From: Pontibacter mucosus
Lineage (GTDB): Bacteria; Bacteroidota; Bacteroidia; Cytophagales; Hymenobacteraceae
Length of the DNA: 64,000 nt
Reading direction: 5' to 3'
Assembly: GCF_003054055.1 (NCBI RefSeq)
Contig: NZ_QBKI01000011.1
Location: 1 to 64,000 of the forward strand
The notes below the pieces were generated by a model that saw only the letters and a list, made by a program, of their open reading frames with translations, was not told where the DNA came from and ran no database searches. The translations under genes were made by a program, and so were the position numbers. This document shows positions 54,462 through 62,821 of the stretch, one piece after another; position 1 is the stretch's first letter, and each line of letters starts with the position of its first letter.

Positions 54462-57400
54462 TTAAAGGCCAATGTTTAAGGTGAACAGGTAGCTGCGCAC
54501 GGCAGGATAGGTAAAGCCTGAGAAGCCATCCACGTTGCTGCCGCTAGGCGAGAAGCTCGTTTCCGGGTCAAAGCCTTTGTAGTCGGTGGACAGCCAGAGG
54601 TTATTGCCGGTAAAGGATAAGGCGGCGTTGCGGATGAAGATGCTGTCGAACCACTGCTGCGGCAGGCTGTAGCGCAGCGTCAGGGAGCGCAGGCGCACCC
54701 AGGAGGCATCCTCCACAAAGTTTTCGGATACGCCCCGGTAATGGTTTCTGTAGTAACCGTTGCCGTAGTCCACGCCATCGGGGCCTACGCCTTGGCCCAG
54801 CCATACTTCCTTGGTGTTCGGTGTGCCGTCAGAGAGTACCCCGTCAAATACACGTGTTTGGTTGCGGTCTTCGGTATACTCGGCTATACCAAAGGCGGCG
54901 AAGAAGTTGTCCATCTGGTTATACTTCTCCAGGCCCACGCGGGCGTCCAGCAAGGCAGTCAGGCTGAGCCCCTTGTAGGTAAAGGTGTTCGTGAAGCCGC
55001 CGATCCAGTCGGGTTGCGAGTTGCCCAGCAGTTTCTGGCTCGACAGTGGCGCCCGTACCGGGAAGCCGTTCGCCCCAATCACAATCGGGCGCGACTCGTC
55101 GATAAAGAGCGGGTCTTCCTCCTCTCCCGGACCGTAGTAGCGCTGCCAGTGCGAGCCGTAGATATTGCCGTACGGCTGCCCTTCAATCAGTTTCATGGTC
55201 ACGGTGGATCCCACATAGCCAAACTGTGAGGCATAGGTTACTTCCTCCAGCCCTTCCGGCAGGCTCAAGATCTTGTTTCGGTTGGCCGAGAAGATAAGTT
55301 TGGTGTCCCAGTTAAAGTTAGTGGTGCGCACCGGGGTGGCGTTCAGGACAATCTCAACGCCTTTGTTGCGCATCTTTCCGGCGTTGATGGCCGCCCGCAC
55401 ATAGCCCGTGGTGCTGGCCACATCTATGTTGAGGATTTGGTCCTTGCTCAGGGAGTAGTAATAGGTAAAGTCAAAGCCGATGCGGTTATCCAGGAACGAC
55501 ATCTCCAGGCCCGCCTCATAAGTATTGGTGAATTCGGGCTTTAACTCCCGGTTGCCCAGCAAGGCAGCGCGCGTCGCCCCGGTATAGCCTGTCGGCAGGC
55601 TGGTGTAGGGGGCATAGCCTGAGGAAATAGAGTAAGGGGAGGCGTCCTTGCCGATTTGGGCGTACGAGAGCCTTACCTTGGTCTGGTTGATGAATTCGGG
55701 CAGCTCCAGGTGCTCGGAGGCAATGTAACTTATACTTGCCGAAGGGTAAAAGAAAGAACGCTTGGCCTTGGCCAAGGAGGAGGTAATGTCGTTTCTGCCG
55801 GTCAGCGTCAGGAACAGGAAGTCACCATAGTCAAAGGAGGCCTCCCCGAAGATGCCCATCAGCCGGTACTCGCTCTCATTCTCTGAAGAGGAGAGGAACC
55901 TGGCATTGGAGAGCTTGAAAAAGTCGAACACGGACAGTTCCTCACCCTGCACGCCAAAGCTCTTGATGTACTCGTCGTACAGTTCGTGGCCCACGCGTAC
56001 CGTGGCATTAAACTGGTCGCCAAACGATTTGTTTAAGGAGGCAATGAAGGTGGAGTTAATGGACCTGAACTTGGTGGTGTACTCGTGCACGAAGCCCTGG
56101 CCATTTTCATCCAGCAGCCGCTCGTCCGGAACATTTCTGGGGCCCGGAGCGGTGCGGGTGCGGTCATCGGTATAGGTATCCAGGCCGATGCGGTAGTTAA
56201 AGTCGAGCCAGCTAAGTGGCTTATAGCTAAAGTTTAACCCTCCTATAAAACGGCTTACGTCGTCTTCGAACTGGTTGGTGGAGGCGGCGTAGATCGGGTT
56301 GTCGTTGCCGTAGGATTGCATGGTGCCATCGGGCTTCACGTAGTCCCGCACGTCCCAGCGCGGTGACCAGTAGCTCAGCATTTCGTTGAAGCGGTCGGCG
56401 TTGTAGCGCTTGCCTCCGGAGCGGATATAGTTGAAGTTACCGCCGGTGCTGAACTTTTCACTGAGTTTGACTTCTGTGTTCAGGCGGGCTGAGGTGTTCT
56501 GGTAATCGGTGAAGGGCAATACCCCCTCATGGTCCAGGCGGGAAAGGGAGGACGAGAAGGTGATGGCATCGGTTCCTCCCGAGAAGGTGAGCGTGTTACG
56601 GAACTGGTTTCCCGTTTCATAGGCATCCTCAAAGTGGTTGTAGATTCCCTCCGGGTGGGTTGGGTCAATTTGCCGCGCCTCTTGCCAGGTGGGGCCCCAG
56701 GAGGGCCAGAAGCTGGTAGGATCGTACTCGCCGGTATAGCCCTGGGTATAAGTATCCTGTATCTTCGGGAATTTGTTTACTTCCTCCCAGCCGGCGGTGC
56801 TTGTAAAGTTCACGCGCATTTCTCCCTTCTGCCCGGATTTGGTGGTGATAACGACTACGCCGTTGGCGCCCCGAAGCCCGTAAAGCGCGGTAGCCGCGCC
56901 GCCACGCAGGATGTTTATACTTTCAATGTCATCGGGGTTGAGGTCGGCGAGGCGGTTACTCATGCCGCGCAGTTCGGCGCCCTCGCCAAAAGTGGAGGTG
57001 GAGTTGTTTACCTGAATTCCATCAATTACAAAGAGCGGCTGGTTAGGCCGGTTAGGGTCGATGGAGTTGATACCACGTATCTGGATGTTGGCACCCTGGC
57101 CCGGCGCGCCCCCGGTGCTGGAGATGGTAACCCCCGCTACTTTGCCCTGCATGGCATTGAGCACGTTGGGCTGGCGGTTTTGTACCAGTTCCTCTGTCCG
57201 CACTTCTTGCGCGGCATAGCCCAGGGCTTTTTTCTCGCGCGTAATGCCCAGCGCCGTTACCACCACCTCATCCAGTTGCTGGGTATCGGTGGCCATGACC
57301 ACGTTAACCTGGCGCTGGTTCCCCACACGGACTTCCTGAATCCTGTAGCCAAGAAAACGGAACTCCAGGATGGACTCATCACTGGGCACATTAAGCGTGA

Positions 57401-57581
57401 ACCTGCCATCAGCGTCGGTGGTAGTGCCGATGGTGGTGCCTTTCACGGTTACGCTAACGCCGGGCAAGGGCATGCCCTCATCGGCTCCTGTAACCCTGCC
57501 GCTCACGGTGTTTTCCTGGGCCAAGGCGGGTACCCAGCAACACATCAGCAGCAATACAAGAAGGGTAAAACTGTTTCTCAT
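54462..57581 (-). CDS. SusC/RagA-family TonB-linked outer-membrane receptor
   Basis: A 1039-residue TonB-dependent transporter. Signal peptide (1-21), carboxypeptidase-regulatory-like domain (about 23-108, VSGRVTGADEGMPLPGVSV), plug domain (about 115-230, with the DIESINILRGGAATALYG motif) and a beta-barrel that ends in an aromatic-poor terminal strand (SYLFTLNIGL). TonB-ExbBD would power import. It forms a pair with the SusD-like gene and precedes it in one operon. No sigma/anti-sigma pair is adjacent, so control is unknown. Confidence 0.95.
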   Translation of the reverse strand: MRNSFTLLVLLLMCCWVPALAQENTVSGRVTGADEGMPLPGVSVTVKGTTIGTTTDADGRFTLNVPSDESILEFRFLGYRIQEVRVGNQRQVNVVMATDTQQLDEVVVTALGITREKKALGYAAQEVRTEELVQNRQPNVLNAMQGKVAGVTISSTGGAPGQGANIQIRGINSIDPNRPNQPLFVIDGIQVNNSTSTFGEGAELRGMSNRLADLNPDDIESINILRGGAATALYGLRGANGVVVITTKSGQKGEMRVNFTSTAGWEEVNKFPKIQDTYTQGYTGEYDPTSFWPSWGPTWQEARQIDPTHPEGIYNHFEDAYETGNQFRNTLTFSGGTDAITFSSSLSRLDHEGVLPFTDYQNTSARLNTEVKLSEKFSTGGNFNYIRSGGKRYNADRFNEMLSYWSPRWDVRDYVKPDGTMQSYGNDNPIYAASTNQFEDDVSRFIGGLNFSYKPLSWLDFNYRIGLDTYTDDRTRTAPGPRNVPDERLLDENGQGFVHEYTTKFRSINSTFIASLNKSFGDQFNATVRVGHELYDEYIKSFGVQGEELSVFDFFKLSNARFLSSSENESEYRLMGIFGEASFDYGDFLFLTLTGRNDITSSLAKAKRSFFYPSASISYIASEHLELPEFINQTKVRLSYAQIGKDASPYSISSGYAPYTSLPTGYTGATRAALLGNRELKPEFTNTYEAGLEMSFLDNRIGFDFTYYYSLSKDQILNIDVASTTGYVRAAINAGKMRNKGVEIVLNATPVRTTNFNWDTKLIFSANRNKILSLPEGLEEVTYASQFGYVGSTVTMKLIEGQPYGNIYGSHWQRYYGPGEEEDPLFIDESRPIVIGANGFPVRAPLSSQKLLGNSQPDWIGGFTNTFTYKGLSLTALLDARVGLEKYNQMDNFFAAFGIAEYTEDRNQTRVFDGVLSDGTPNTKEVWLGQGVGPDGVDYGNGYYRNHYRGVSENFVEDASWVRLRSLTLRYSLPQQWFDSIFIRNAALSFTGNNLWLSTDYKGFDPETSFSPSGSNVDGFSGFTYPAVRSYLFTLNIGL

Positions 57582-57858
57582 AGGAATATTTATTAGTGTG
57601 ATTTATAAAGCAGACACAGAAGCTGTGAAGGTCCCATGGAAGGAAAAATCACCTGGCCATGAGTAGGTGGTTAAGCGAGCGAAGTAGAGAATAGTATAGC
57701 CTTGCCATAGCTGCTTCTTCAGACAGGTATATCAAAAACTTATACTTTATACTTGTAATGATTATAGGGTATTATAGTAGATGTCTTCAATAAAGTTTCA
57801 TAGATATTGATATATTTAGCTGTGGAATAGCATATAATCTTCTGAAAAGGCGAAAACG

Positions 57859-60018
57859 ATGACGAAATCTATACTTCCGGGGCTCTACCTGTACTTTGTT
57901 GTATACCTGATGTTTGGGGCATCTGCTGGTGCAGCAGCTCAAAGTTTCTCCATAGAGTCGGTCATGAGCCACCCTTTCCCGACAGAGCTGACCACGGCTG
58001 CGGAAGGCTCCAGAATGGCTTGGGCATTTAATGAGCAAGGGCGCCGCAATGTATATGTGGCAGAAGGGCCGGATTTTAAGTATAGGAGGCTTACCAACTA
58101 CTTGAAGGATGACGGCCAGGAAATCACCAGTTTGTCTGTCTCCAATGACGGGCAGTGGGTGGTGTATGTGCGCGGCGGCGAGCATGGCTCTATCTGGGAT
58201 GCGCACGAGACTGTAAACCCCGAAAGCTTGCCCATCCCGCCCAAAGTAGAAGTATGGAGCGTACTCTTTAACGGCGGCGAGCCAATCCGGATAGGAGAGG
58301 GCAGTTACCCGGTTATCTCTCCAAATAACAAAGAGGTAGCCTATACTTACAAAGGACAAGTATGGCTGGCACCGTTGGATGGATCAGCGCCTGCGCAACC
58401 CCTTTTCGTAACCCGCGGCAATGTAGGTTCGCTGGTATGGTCGCCGGATGGGGTGCAGCTGGCCTTTGTAGCCAACCGCCAGGGGCATGCCTTTATCGGT
58501 GTCTACACTAATCCCGAAACGCCTATCAAATGGATAGCGCCTGCCCTGGCCAGCGACCGTTCCCCGCGCTGGTCTCCGGATGGCAAGCGCCTGGCTTTTG
58601 TGCGTACACAAGGAACGGGAGGCGCGCCGCAGCCTTTGCTAGAGTGGCAGCACCGGCCCTGGAGCATCTGGGTGGCCGACGTAGCAACTGGTGAAGCGAG
58701 GCAAGTATGGAAAGCGCCTCAGACACTGCGTGGTTCCATCCCGCGCACGAACGGAAGCTTCAACCTGCGCTGGGCGGCAGGCGAACGAATTGTGTATGTG
58801 TCTTATGAAGACGGCTGGCCGCATTTATACTCTATTCCTGCTGACGGAGGAAAACCGCTGTTGCTTACCCCGGGCCAGTTTGCCGTGGAGCATGTCAAGC
58901 TAAGTCACGACCGGAAATGGCTTGTATTCAGCGCTAACACTGGGCCAGACAAAGAAGACATAGACCGTCGCCATGTCGCGCGCGTGCCCGTGGACAAGAC
59001 TGCCATGGAGGTACTCACCACAGGAGAGGGCATCGAGACCATGCCGGTGCTGATGGGGGACGGGCGAACACTGGCCCTGCTAAGCGCGACTGCCCAGCGC
59101 CCGCCGCTGCCTGCCGTGATGGACTTCAAGCGCAAAGCCAAAATTCAGCTCCTAGCTGAAGATTTACTTCCCTCAGACTATCCGCAGCAGAAACTGGTGA
59201 TACCCAAGCAGGTCACATTTAAGGCGGAGGATGGCGTGCTGGTGCACGGGCAGCTGTTCGAGCCGAAGGGGGGCGGTAAGAAACCGGCCATTGTTTACAT
59301 TCACGGCGGACCATCGCGGCAGATGCTGCTGGGCTGGCACTACTCCGACTACTACAATAATGTGTACGCCATGAACCAGTACCTGGCCAGTATGGGCTTT
59401 GTGGTGCTGTCGGTGAACTACAGGCTGGGCATTGGCTACGGGTATGATTTCCAGCACCCGGAAAACAGCGGCGAGGCAGGCGCCTCGGAGTATAAAGACA
59501 TCCAGGCGGCAGGCAAGTGGTTGGCCGCACAACCGCAGGTGGACGCCAAGCGCATTGGGGTATACGGCGGCTCTTATGGCGGGTATCTGACCGGGCTGGC
59601 CCTGGCGCACAATTCCGACCTGTTTGCCGCGGGGGTGAACATCCACGGCATGAGTGACCTGACCTATGGCGGCATTACCCGTATCCTCTACCCGGACCGC
59701 TACGAAAAGGCACCCGACGCAGCGCAGGCCGCCGAAGCCATGTGGAAGTCCTCACCGGCCGCCTGGGTGGCCAACTGGACATCGCCCGTGCTCCTCATCC
59801 ATGCCGACGACGACCGCAACGTGGATTTCCGTGACAGTATGGACCTAGCGCGCCGCCTGGAGGATAAAGGTGTGCCCTTCGAGACGCTGGTGCTGGTGGA
59901 TGATACCCACCACTGGATGCGCTTTGCCAATGCCGTGAAGGTTAACGCGGCCACGGCTGATTTCTTCAAAAGAAAATTGCTTGATATCAGCGAAGTGGGT
60001 CTGCAGAAGGGAAATTAG
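57859..60018 (+). CDS. S9-family (prolyl oligopeptidase-like) peptidase
   Basis: A 719-residue secreted serine peptidase. Signal peptide (1-27), a beta-propeller of PD40/WD40-like blades (about 40-450, for example SPDGVQLAFVANRQGHAF and SPDGKRLAFVRTQ), and an alpha/beta-hydrolase domain from about 455. Catalytic residues are S572 (GGSYGGYL), D652 in the HADDD segment and H684 in DDTHHWM. S9 enzymes cleave small peptides. It is divergent from susC with 277 nt between starts, and so may work on peptides bound by the SusCD pair. Confidence 0.9.
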   Translation: MTKSILPGLYLYFVVYLMFGASAGAAAQSFSIESVMSHPFPTELTTAAEGSRMAWAFNEQGRRNVYVAEGPDFKYRRLTNYLKDDGQEITSLSVSNDGQWVVYVRGGEHGSIWDAHETVNPESLPIPPKVEVWSVLFNGGEPIRIGEGSYPVISPNNKEVAYTYKGQVWLAPLDGSAPAQPLFVTRGNVGSLVWSPDGVQLAFVANRQGHAFIGVYTNPETPIKWIAPALASDRSPRWSPDGKRLAFVRTQGTGGAPQPLLEWQHRPWSIWVADVATGEARQVWKAPQTLRGSIPRTNGSFNLRWAAGERIVYVSYEDGWPHLYSIPADGGKPLLLTPGQFAVEHVKLSHDRKWLVFSANTGPDKEDIDRRHVARVPVDKTAMEVLTTGEGIETMPVLMGDGRTLALLSATAQRPPLPAVMDFKRKAKIQLLAEDLLPSDYPQQKLVIPKQVTFKAEDGVLVHGQLFEPKGGGKKPAIVYIHGGPSRQMLLGWHYSDYYNNVYAMNQYLASMGFVVLSVNYRLGIGYGYDFQHPENSGEAGASEYKDIQAAGKWLAAQPQVDAKRIGVYGGSYGGYLTGLALAHNSDLFAAGVNIHGMSDLTYGGITRILYPDRYEKAPDAAQAAEAMWKSSPAAWVANWTSPVLLIHADDDRNVDFRDSMDLARRLEDKGVPFETLVLVDDTHHWMRFANAVKVNAATADFFKRKLLDISEVGLQKGN

Positions 60019-60039
60019 CAACGAGTTCTGATGTTGGCT

Positions 60040-60546
60040 TTAGCCGTCTTCCCGATATTTTGCCTGTACTTCCTCTGACGTCAGGCCAAAGATGGGCGGT
60101 GTTTTAATATCCAGCATATTGAGATAAATGTAAAGCTGCCCTCGGTGGTGTATTTCGTGTTCTACCATAGCACGCAGCCATTTCCAGAGCGTAATCTCGC
60201 CGCCGGTAGGCGTGGTGCACCGCCGGGAGAGGTCCTTATCCTGCAGGCTGCTGAAAATCTCCATAGACTGCTGGTGCATTTCCTCAAAGAAGCGAAGTAC
60301 CTGCTCGTAGCCGTCTGCCAACTCCTTGCCGCAGCCACTGTAGCGGCCGGGCTTGCCCTGTGCCACTTCAGCGTACAAATAGCGCTCTATACAGGCAATA
60401 TGCCTGAGCATGTCGGCTATGGTGAATTTCCCAGGTTTGTAGGCCCAATCCATGTGCTCGGGAGGAATTACCTGCACTACACGGTTGGTGCGCTCCCTGA
60501 CCCGGGTGTAATAGTTTAGAAATGAGTTAACCGAAGTGATTTCCAT
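60040..60546 (-). CDS. DinB-family protein
   Basis: A 168-residue four-helix-bundle protein. Metal-binding histidines are H49 (DMLRHIA) and a pair near 133-137 (EHEIHHRGQL), which is the classic DinB/YfiT pattern. DinB-family proteins include damage-induced proteins and thiol-dependent enzymes; substrate here is unknown. Its 3' end lies close to the S9 peptidase stop (convergent). Confidence 0.85.
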   Translation of the reverse strand: MEITSVNSFLNYYTRVRERTNRVVQVIPPEHMDWAYKPGKFTIADMLRHIACIERYLYAEVAQGKPGRYSGCGKELADGYEQVLRFFEEMHQQSMEIFSSLQDKDLSRRCTTPTGGEITLWKWLRAMVEHEIHHRGQLYIYLNMLDIKTPPIFGLTSEEVQAKYREDG

Positions 60547-60654
60547 TGGCTTGGCGGAGGTTCGTTTTCACGATGTACTACGGAAATATTATTAGGTTAT
60601 ATTTTAACTTCTATCGGCCAGGGAAGTATAAACCCAAAAAGCACTCAAAAGAAA

Positions 60655-60843
60655 ATGGAAAAAGACAAAGAGAAATACCTGGAGGCGCTGCGCCAAAACA
60701 AGGGCAAGGAAGACGAAATTGAATTAGGGAAAAGCCTGGGTTTCAGCAAAGAGTATACTGACAAGATTATTCAGGAACTGATGGCAGAAGAACGGATCAC
60801 CTACCATGCGGGCCAAACCTGCAATTACAAGGTAGTGGAGTAA
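60655..60843 (+). CDS. Small 62-residue protein, winged-helix-like
   Basis: A highly charged 62-residue protein (MEKDKEKYLEALRQNKGKED...). Its helix-rich middle (ELGKSLGFSKEYTDKIIQEL) and C-terminal strand pair (RITYHAGQTCNYKVVE) look like a minimal winged helix-turn-helix domain. I do not recognise a named family. Strong codon content, a terminator at 60904 and a clear ATG support a real gene. Confidence 0.6.
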   Translation: MEKDKEKYLEALRQNKGKEDEIELGKSLGFSKEYTDKIIQELMAEERITYHAGQTCNYKVVE

Positions 60844-60903
60844 GGTTGACAGAGAGGATATACCTGTTGCCGTTTGCCTTCCAATCTATAATTGATGATA
60901 AAG

Positions 60904-60950
60904 AGCCCTGCCTGATAGATGCATGTAGCTTTTGCCGGGCAGGGCTTTTT
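60904..60950 (+). terminator. Terminator after the 62-residue gene
   Basis: AGCCCTGCC (60904-60912) pairs with GGCAGGGCT (60938-60946) and is followed by a short T-run. Confidence 0.75.
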
Positions 60951-61007
60951 GTTGGTAGTTTTTTAGTAGTTGTTGAAGTAGCGCGTTACCAGCATGTCGG
61001 ATTTTGG

Positions 61008-61391
61008 CTACAGCACCAACTGCTCAAATAGCCTGTCGAGCGTCTCCTGGGGGTTGGCGCATAGGCCAGGGTGCACTTGGGAGGTTTGCACGATGGTGCT
61101 GCGGTTGGCGGTAAGCCAGCGGAAACGCGAAGCCGTACCCAGTTGCCCGATGGGGCCACCCTCTTTGCGGCCGGCGCATACTTTCTCAAAGGCACCCAAA
61201 CGCTGGTGCAGCTCCTGTAGATCAATGCAGCTTGAAAAGGCTCTTAACCGGTTCTCGTCGAGGGCATACCTGGTCTGCAGAAAGCCTTTGGACGAGCAGA
61301 AAAGAATCACCCCCACATTCAGAAACTCCTCCCGCTCCACCCTGGGCACCACCCGAATCACGGCGTACTCAAATAAGTGCTTTTCTTGCAT
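61008..61391 (-). CDS. DUF3037 domain protein
   Basis: A 127-residue protein. It opens EYAVIRVVPRVEREEFLNVGVILFCSSKGFL (8-38), the typical DUF3037 pattern, and continues with LQTRYALDENRLRAFSSCID. The function is unknown. It overlaps the end of the HipA-like gene by 23 nt, so the two are translated together. DUF3037 is a known companion of these HipA-like kinases. Confidence 0.85.
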   Translation of the reverse strand: MQEKHLFEYAVIRVVPRVEREEFLNVGVILFCSSKGFLQTRYALDENRLRAFSSCIDLQELHQRLGAFEKVCAGRKEGGPIGQLGTASRFRWLTANRSTIVQTSQVHPGLCANPQETLDRLFEQLVL

Positions 61392-62169
61392 GGTCGGCTC
61401 CTTTTACAAAGGTTTCTGAATGGGCGAGACGTGTCTCTAAAAAGTGGGCATAGGCCTGGCGGTGCTCCTCGGCAGACTCAAAAGGCGATTCCACGCCTTT
61501 AAGCCAGCTGTCGGGGATGACTGAAAGTATAGCCTGGATACGATCCGACGAAAGTACAGCTCGGAAGGCGGCGTCTACAGCCTCCAACTCCGAGGCCAGT
61601 GGCAGCAGCACATGGTCTTTTATCTGGGGGAAAGGGCGTTTGGCCTGCTCTTCCCAATTGTTCCAGGAGTGATGGAAGTATAGGGCAGCGCCGTGGTCAA
61701 TCAGCCACAGTTCCTTCTTCCACATGAGCATGTTGGTATTGCGGGCGGTGCGGTCCACGTTCATCACCAGGCTGTCGAGCCATACTATCTGGGAGGCAAG
61801 GGTCGCATCCAGGGTCGTCACGACCGGGTCAAAAGTGATGGCGCCGGAAAGGTAGTGCAGCGCCAGGTTCAGGCCCTCGCTGGCCCGGAGCAAATCCTGT
61901 ATTTCCTCGTCCGGCTCGGTGCGCCCGAAAGCCTCATCGAGCGTGGCAAACACAATTTCGGGTACTTTAAAGCCCAGAGCGCGGGCTATCTCGCCAACAA
62001 TCAACTCGGCGATCAGTACCTTTATACCTTGTCCGGCGCCGCGAAACTTGAGTACGTACATAAACTCATCGTCCGCCTCCACAATGGCCGGCAACGAGCC
62101 GCCTTCGCGCAGCGGGGTGATGTACCGCGTCACGTCGACAGTCCTTATTTCAGGTGGGGTATACTTCAT
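61369..62169 (-). CDS. HipA-like protein kinase
   Basis: A 266-residue protein with a HipA-type kinase layout: a glycine-containing loop near 22-36 (EGGSLPAIVEADDEF), a candidate ATP lysine K41 (YVLKFRG), helix residue E55, a catalytic-loop-like segment VDRTARNTNML (138-148) and a metal-binding-like D158 (LIDHG). HipA proper phosphorylates glutamyl-tRNA synthetase and causes persistence; the target of this shorter group is not known. It is followed by DUF3037 with a 23-nt overlap. No HipB-type antitoxin is adjacent. Confidence 0.8.
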   Translation of the reverse strand: MKYTPPEIRTVDVTRYITPLREGGSLPAIVEADDEFMYVLKFRGAGQGIKVLIAELIVGEIARALGFKVPEIVFATLDEAFGRTEPDEEIQDLLRASEGLNLALHYLSGAITFDPVVTTLDATLASQIVWLDSLVMNVDRTARNTNMLMWKKELWLIDHGAALYFHHSWNNWEEQAKRPFPQIKDHVLLPLASELEAVDAAFRAVLSSDRIQAILSVIPDSWLKGVESPFESAEEHRQAYAHFLETRLAHSETFVKGADHARKALI

Positions 62170-62250
62170 TTATACTTGTTCTCTGCGGAGACCTCCGCTT
62201 TGTTTGCATTTTGCCTCTTGTAACCCCAAATTAACGGAGTTTGTTTTTGC

Positions 62251-62709
62251 CTATACTTTGACCAGCTGTTTCTGCATGCACACGCTGTTCTCAACTCCCT
62301 TGTACTGCCCATAGTTCGGGATAAGTGTGTAGCCGCATTTTTGATAGAGGCTGATGGCTTCAGGCTGCTTTTTACCCGTTTCCAGGATGCAGGAAGTATA
62401 GCCCAGTTCTGCTGCCCATCGCTCCAGTTCCTGCATCACCTGCCTGGCAATTCCCTGTCCCCGCAGCTCCTCCCGCACATACATGCGTTTCACTTCGGCA
62501 ACGCCTGTTTCAAAGGGTTTAATAGCCCCGCAGCCCACCGCCATACCTTCCTGGTAAGCCATCACCACCTGCTGTATTTTGACAAGCTTGTTATACTGCG
62601 CATAGAAAGCATGTTCCGCCCCGTCGCGCACCGCCAGGTCCTGGTCGAGCAGGGAAACCAGCAGCCGGAAGTCAGGGTTATTTGAGTCGGTTCTAATGAT
62701 TTGGAGCAT
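62251..62709 (-). CDS. GNAT-family N-acetyltransferase
   Basis: A 152-residue acetyltransferase. The acetyl-CoA-binding motif R/Q-G-x-G-x-A appears as LRGQGIARQVMQELERWA, preceded by VAEVKRMYVREE, and ILETGKKQPEAISLYQKCGY follows. I choose ATG at 62709 (MLQIIRTDSNNPDF); the upstream start is a TTG. Likely substrate is a small amine, not identifiable here. Confidence 0.9.
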   Translation of the reverse strand: MLQIIRTDSNNPDFRLLVSLLDQDLAVRDGAEHAFYAQYNKLVKIQQVVMAYQEGMAVGCGAIKPFETGVAEVKRMYVREELRGQGIARQVMQELERWAAELGYTSCILETGKKQPEAISLYQKCGYTLIPNYGQYKGVENSVCMQKQLVKV

Positions 62710-62821
62710 AGGAGTAGCAGTAAGCAATTGCTCTGGCAAGTATAGAAAAAGTATCGCTATTCTGAAGGGGAAGACGCTGGCTATTGCTAAAAAAGAATAC
62801 CTCCGGTGTTTATATGGCAGT

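Noticed and set aside
60846-61031. 61-residue ORF after the winged-helix-like gene
   Set aside because: It spans the terminator at 60904-60950 and partly overlaps DUF3037 on the other strand.
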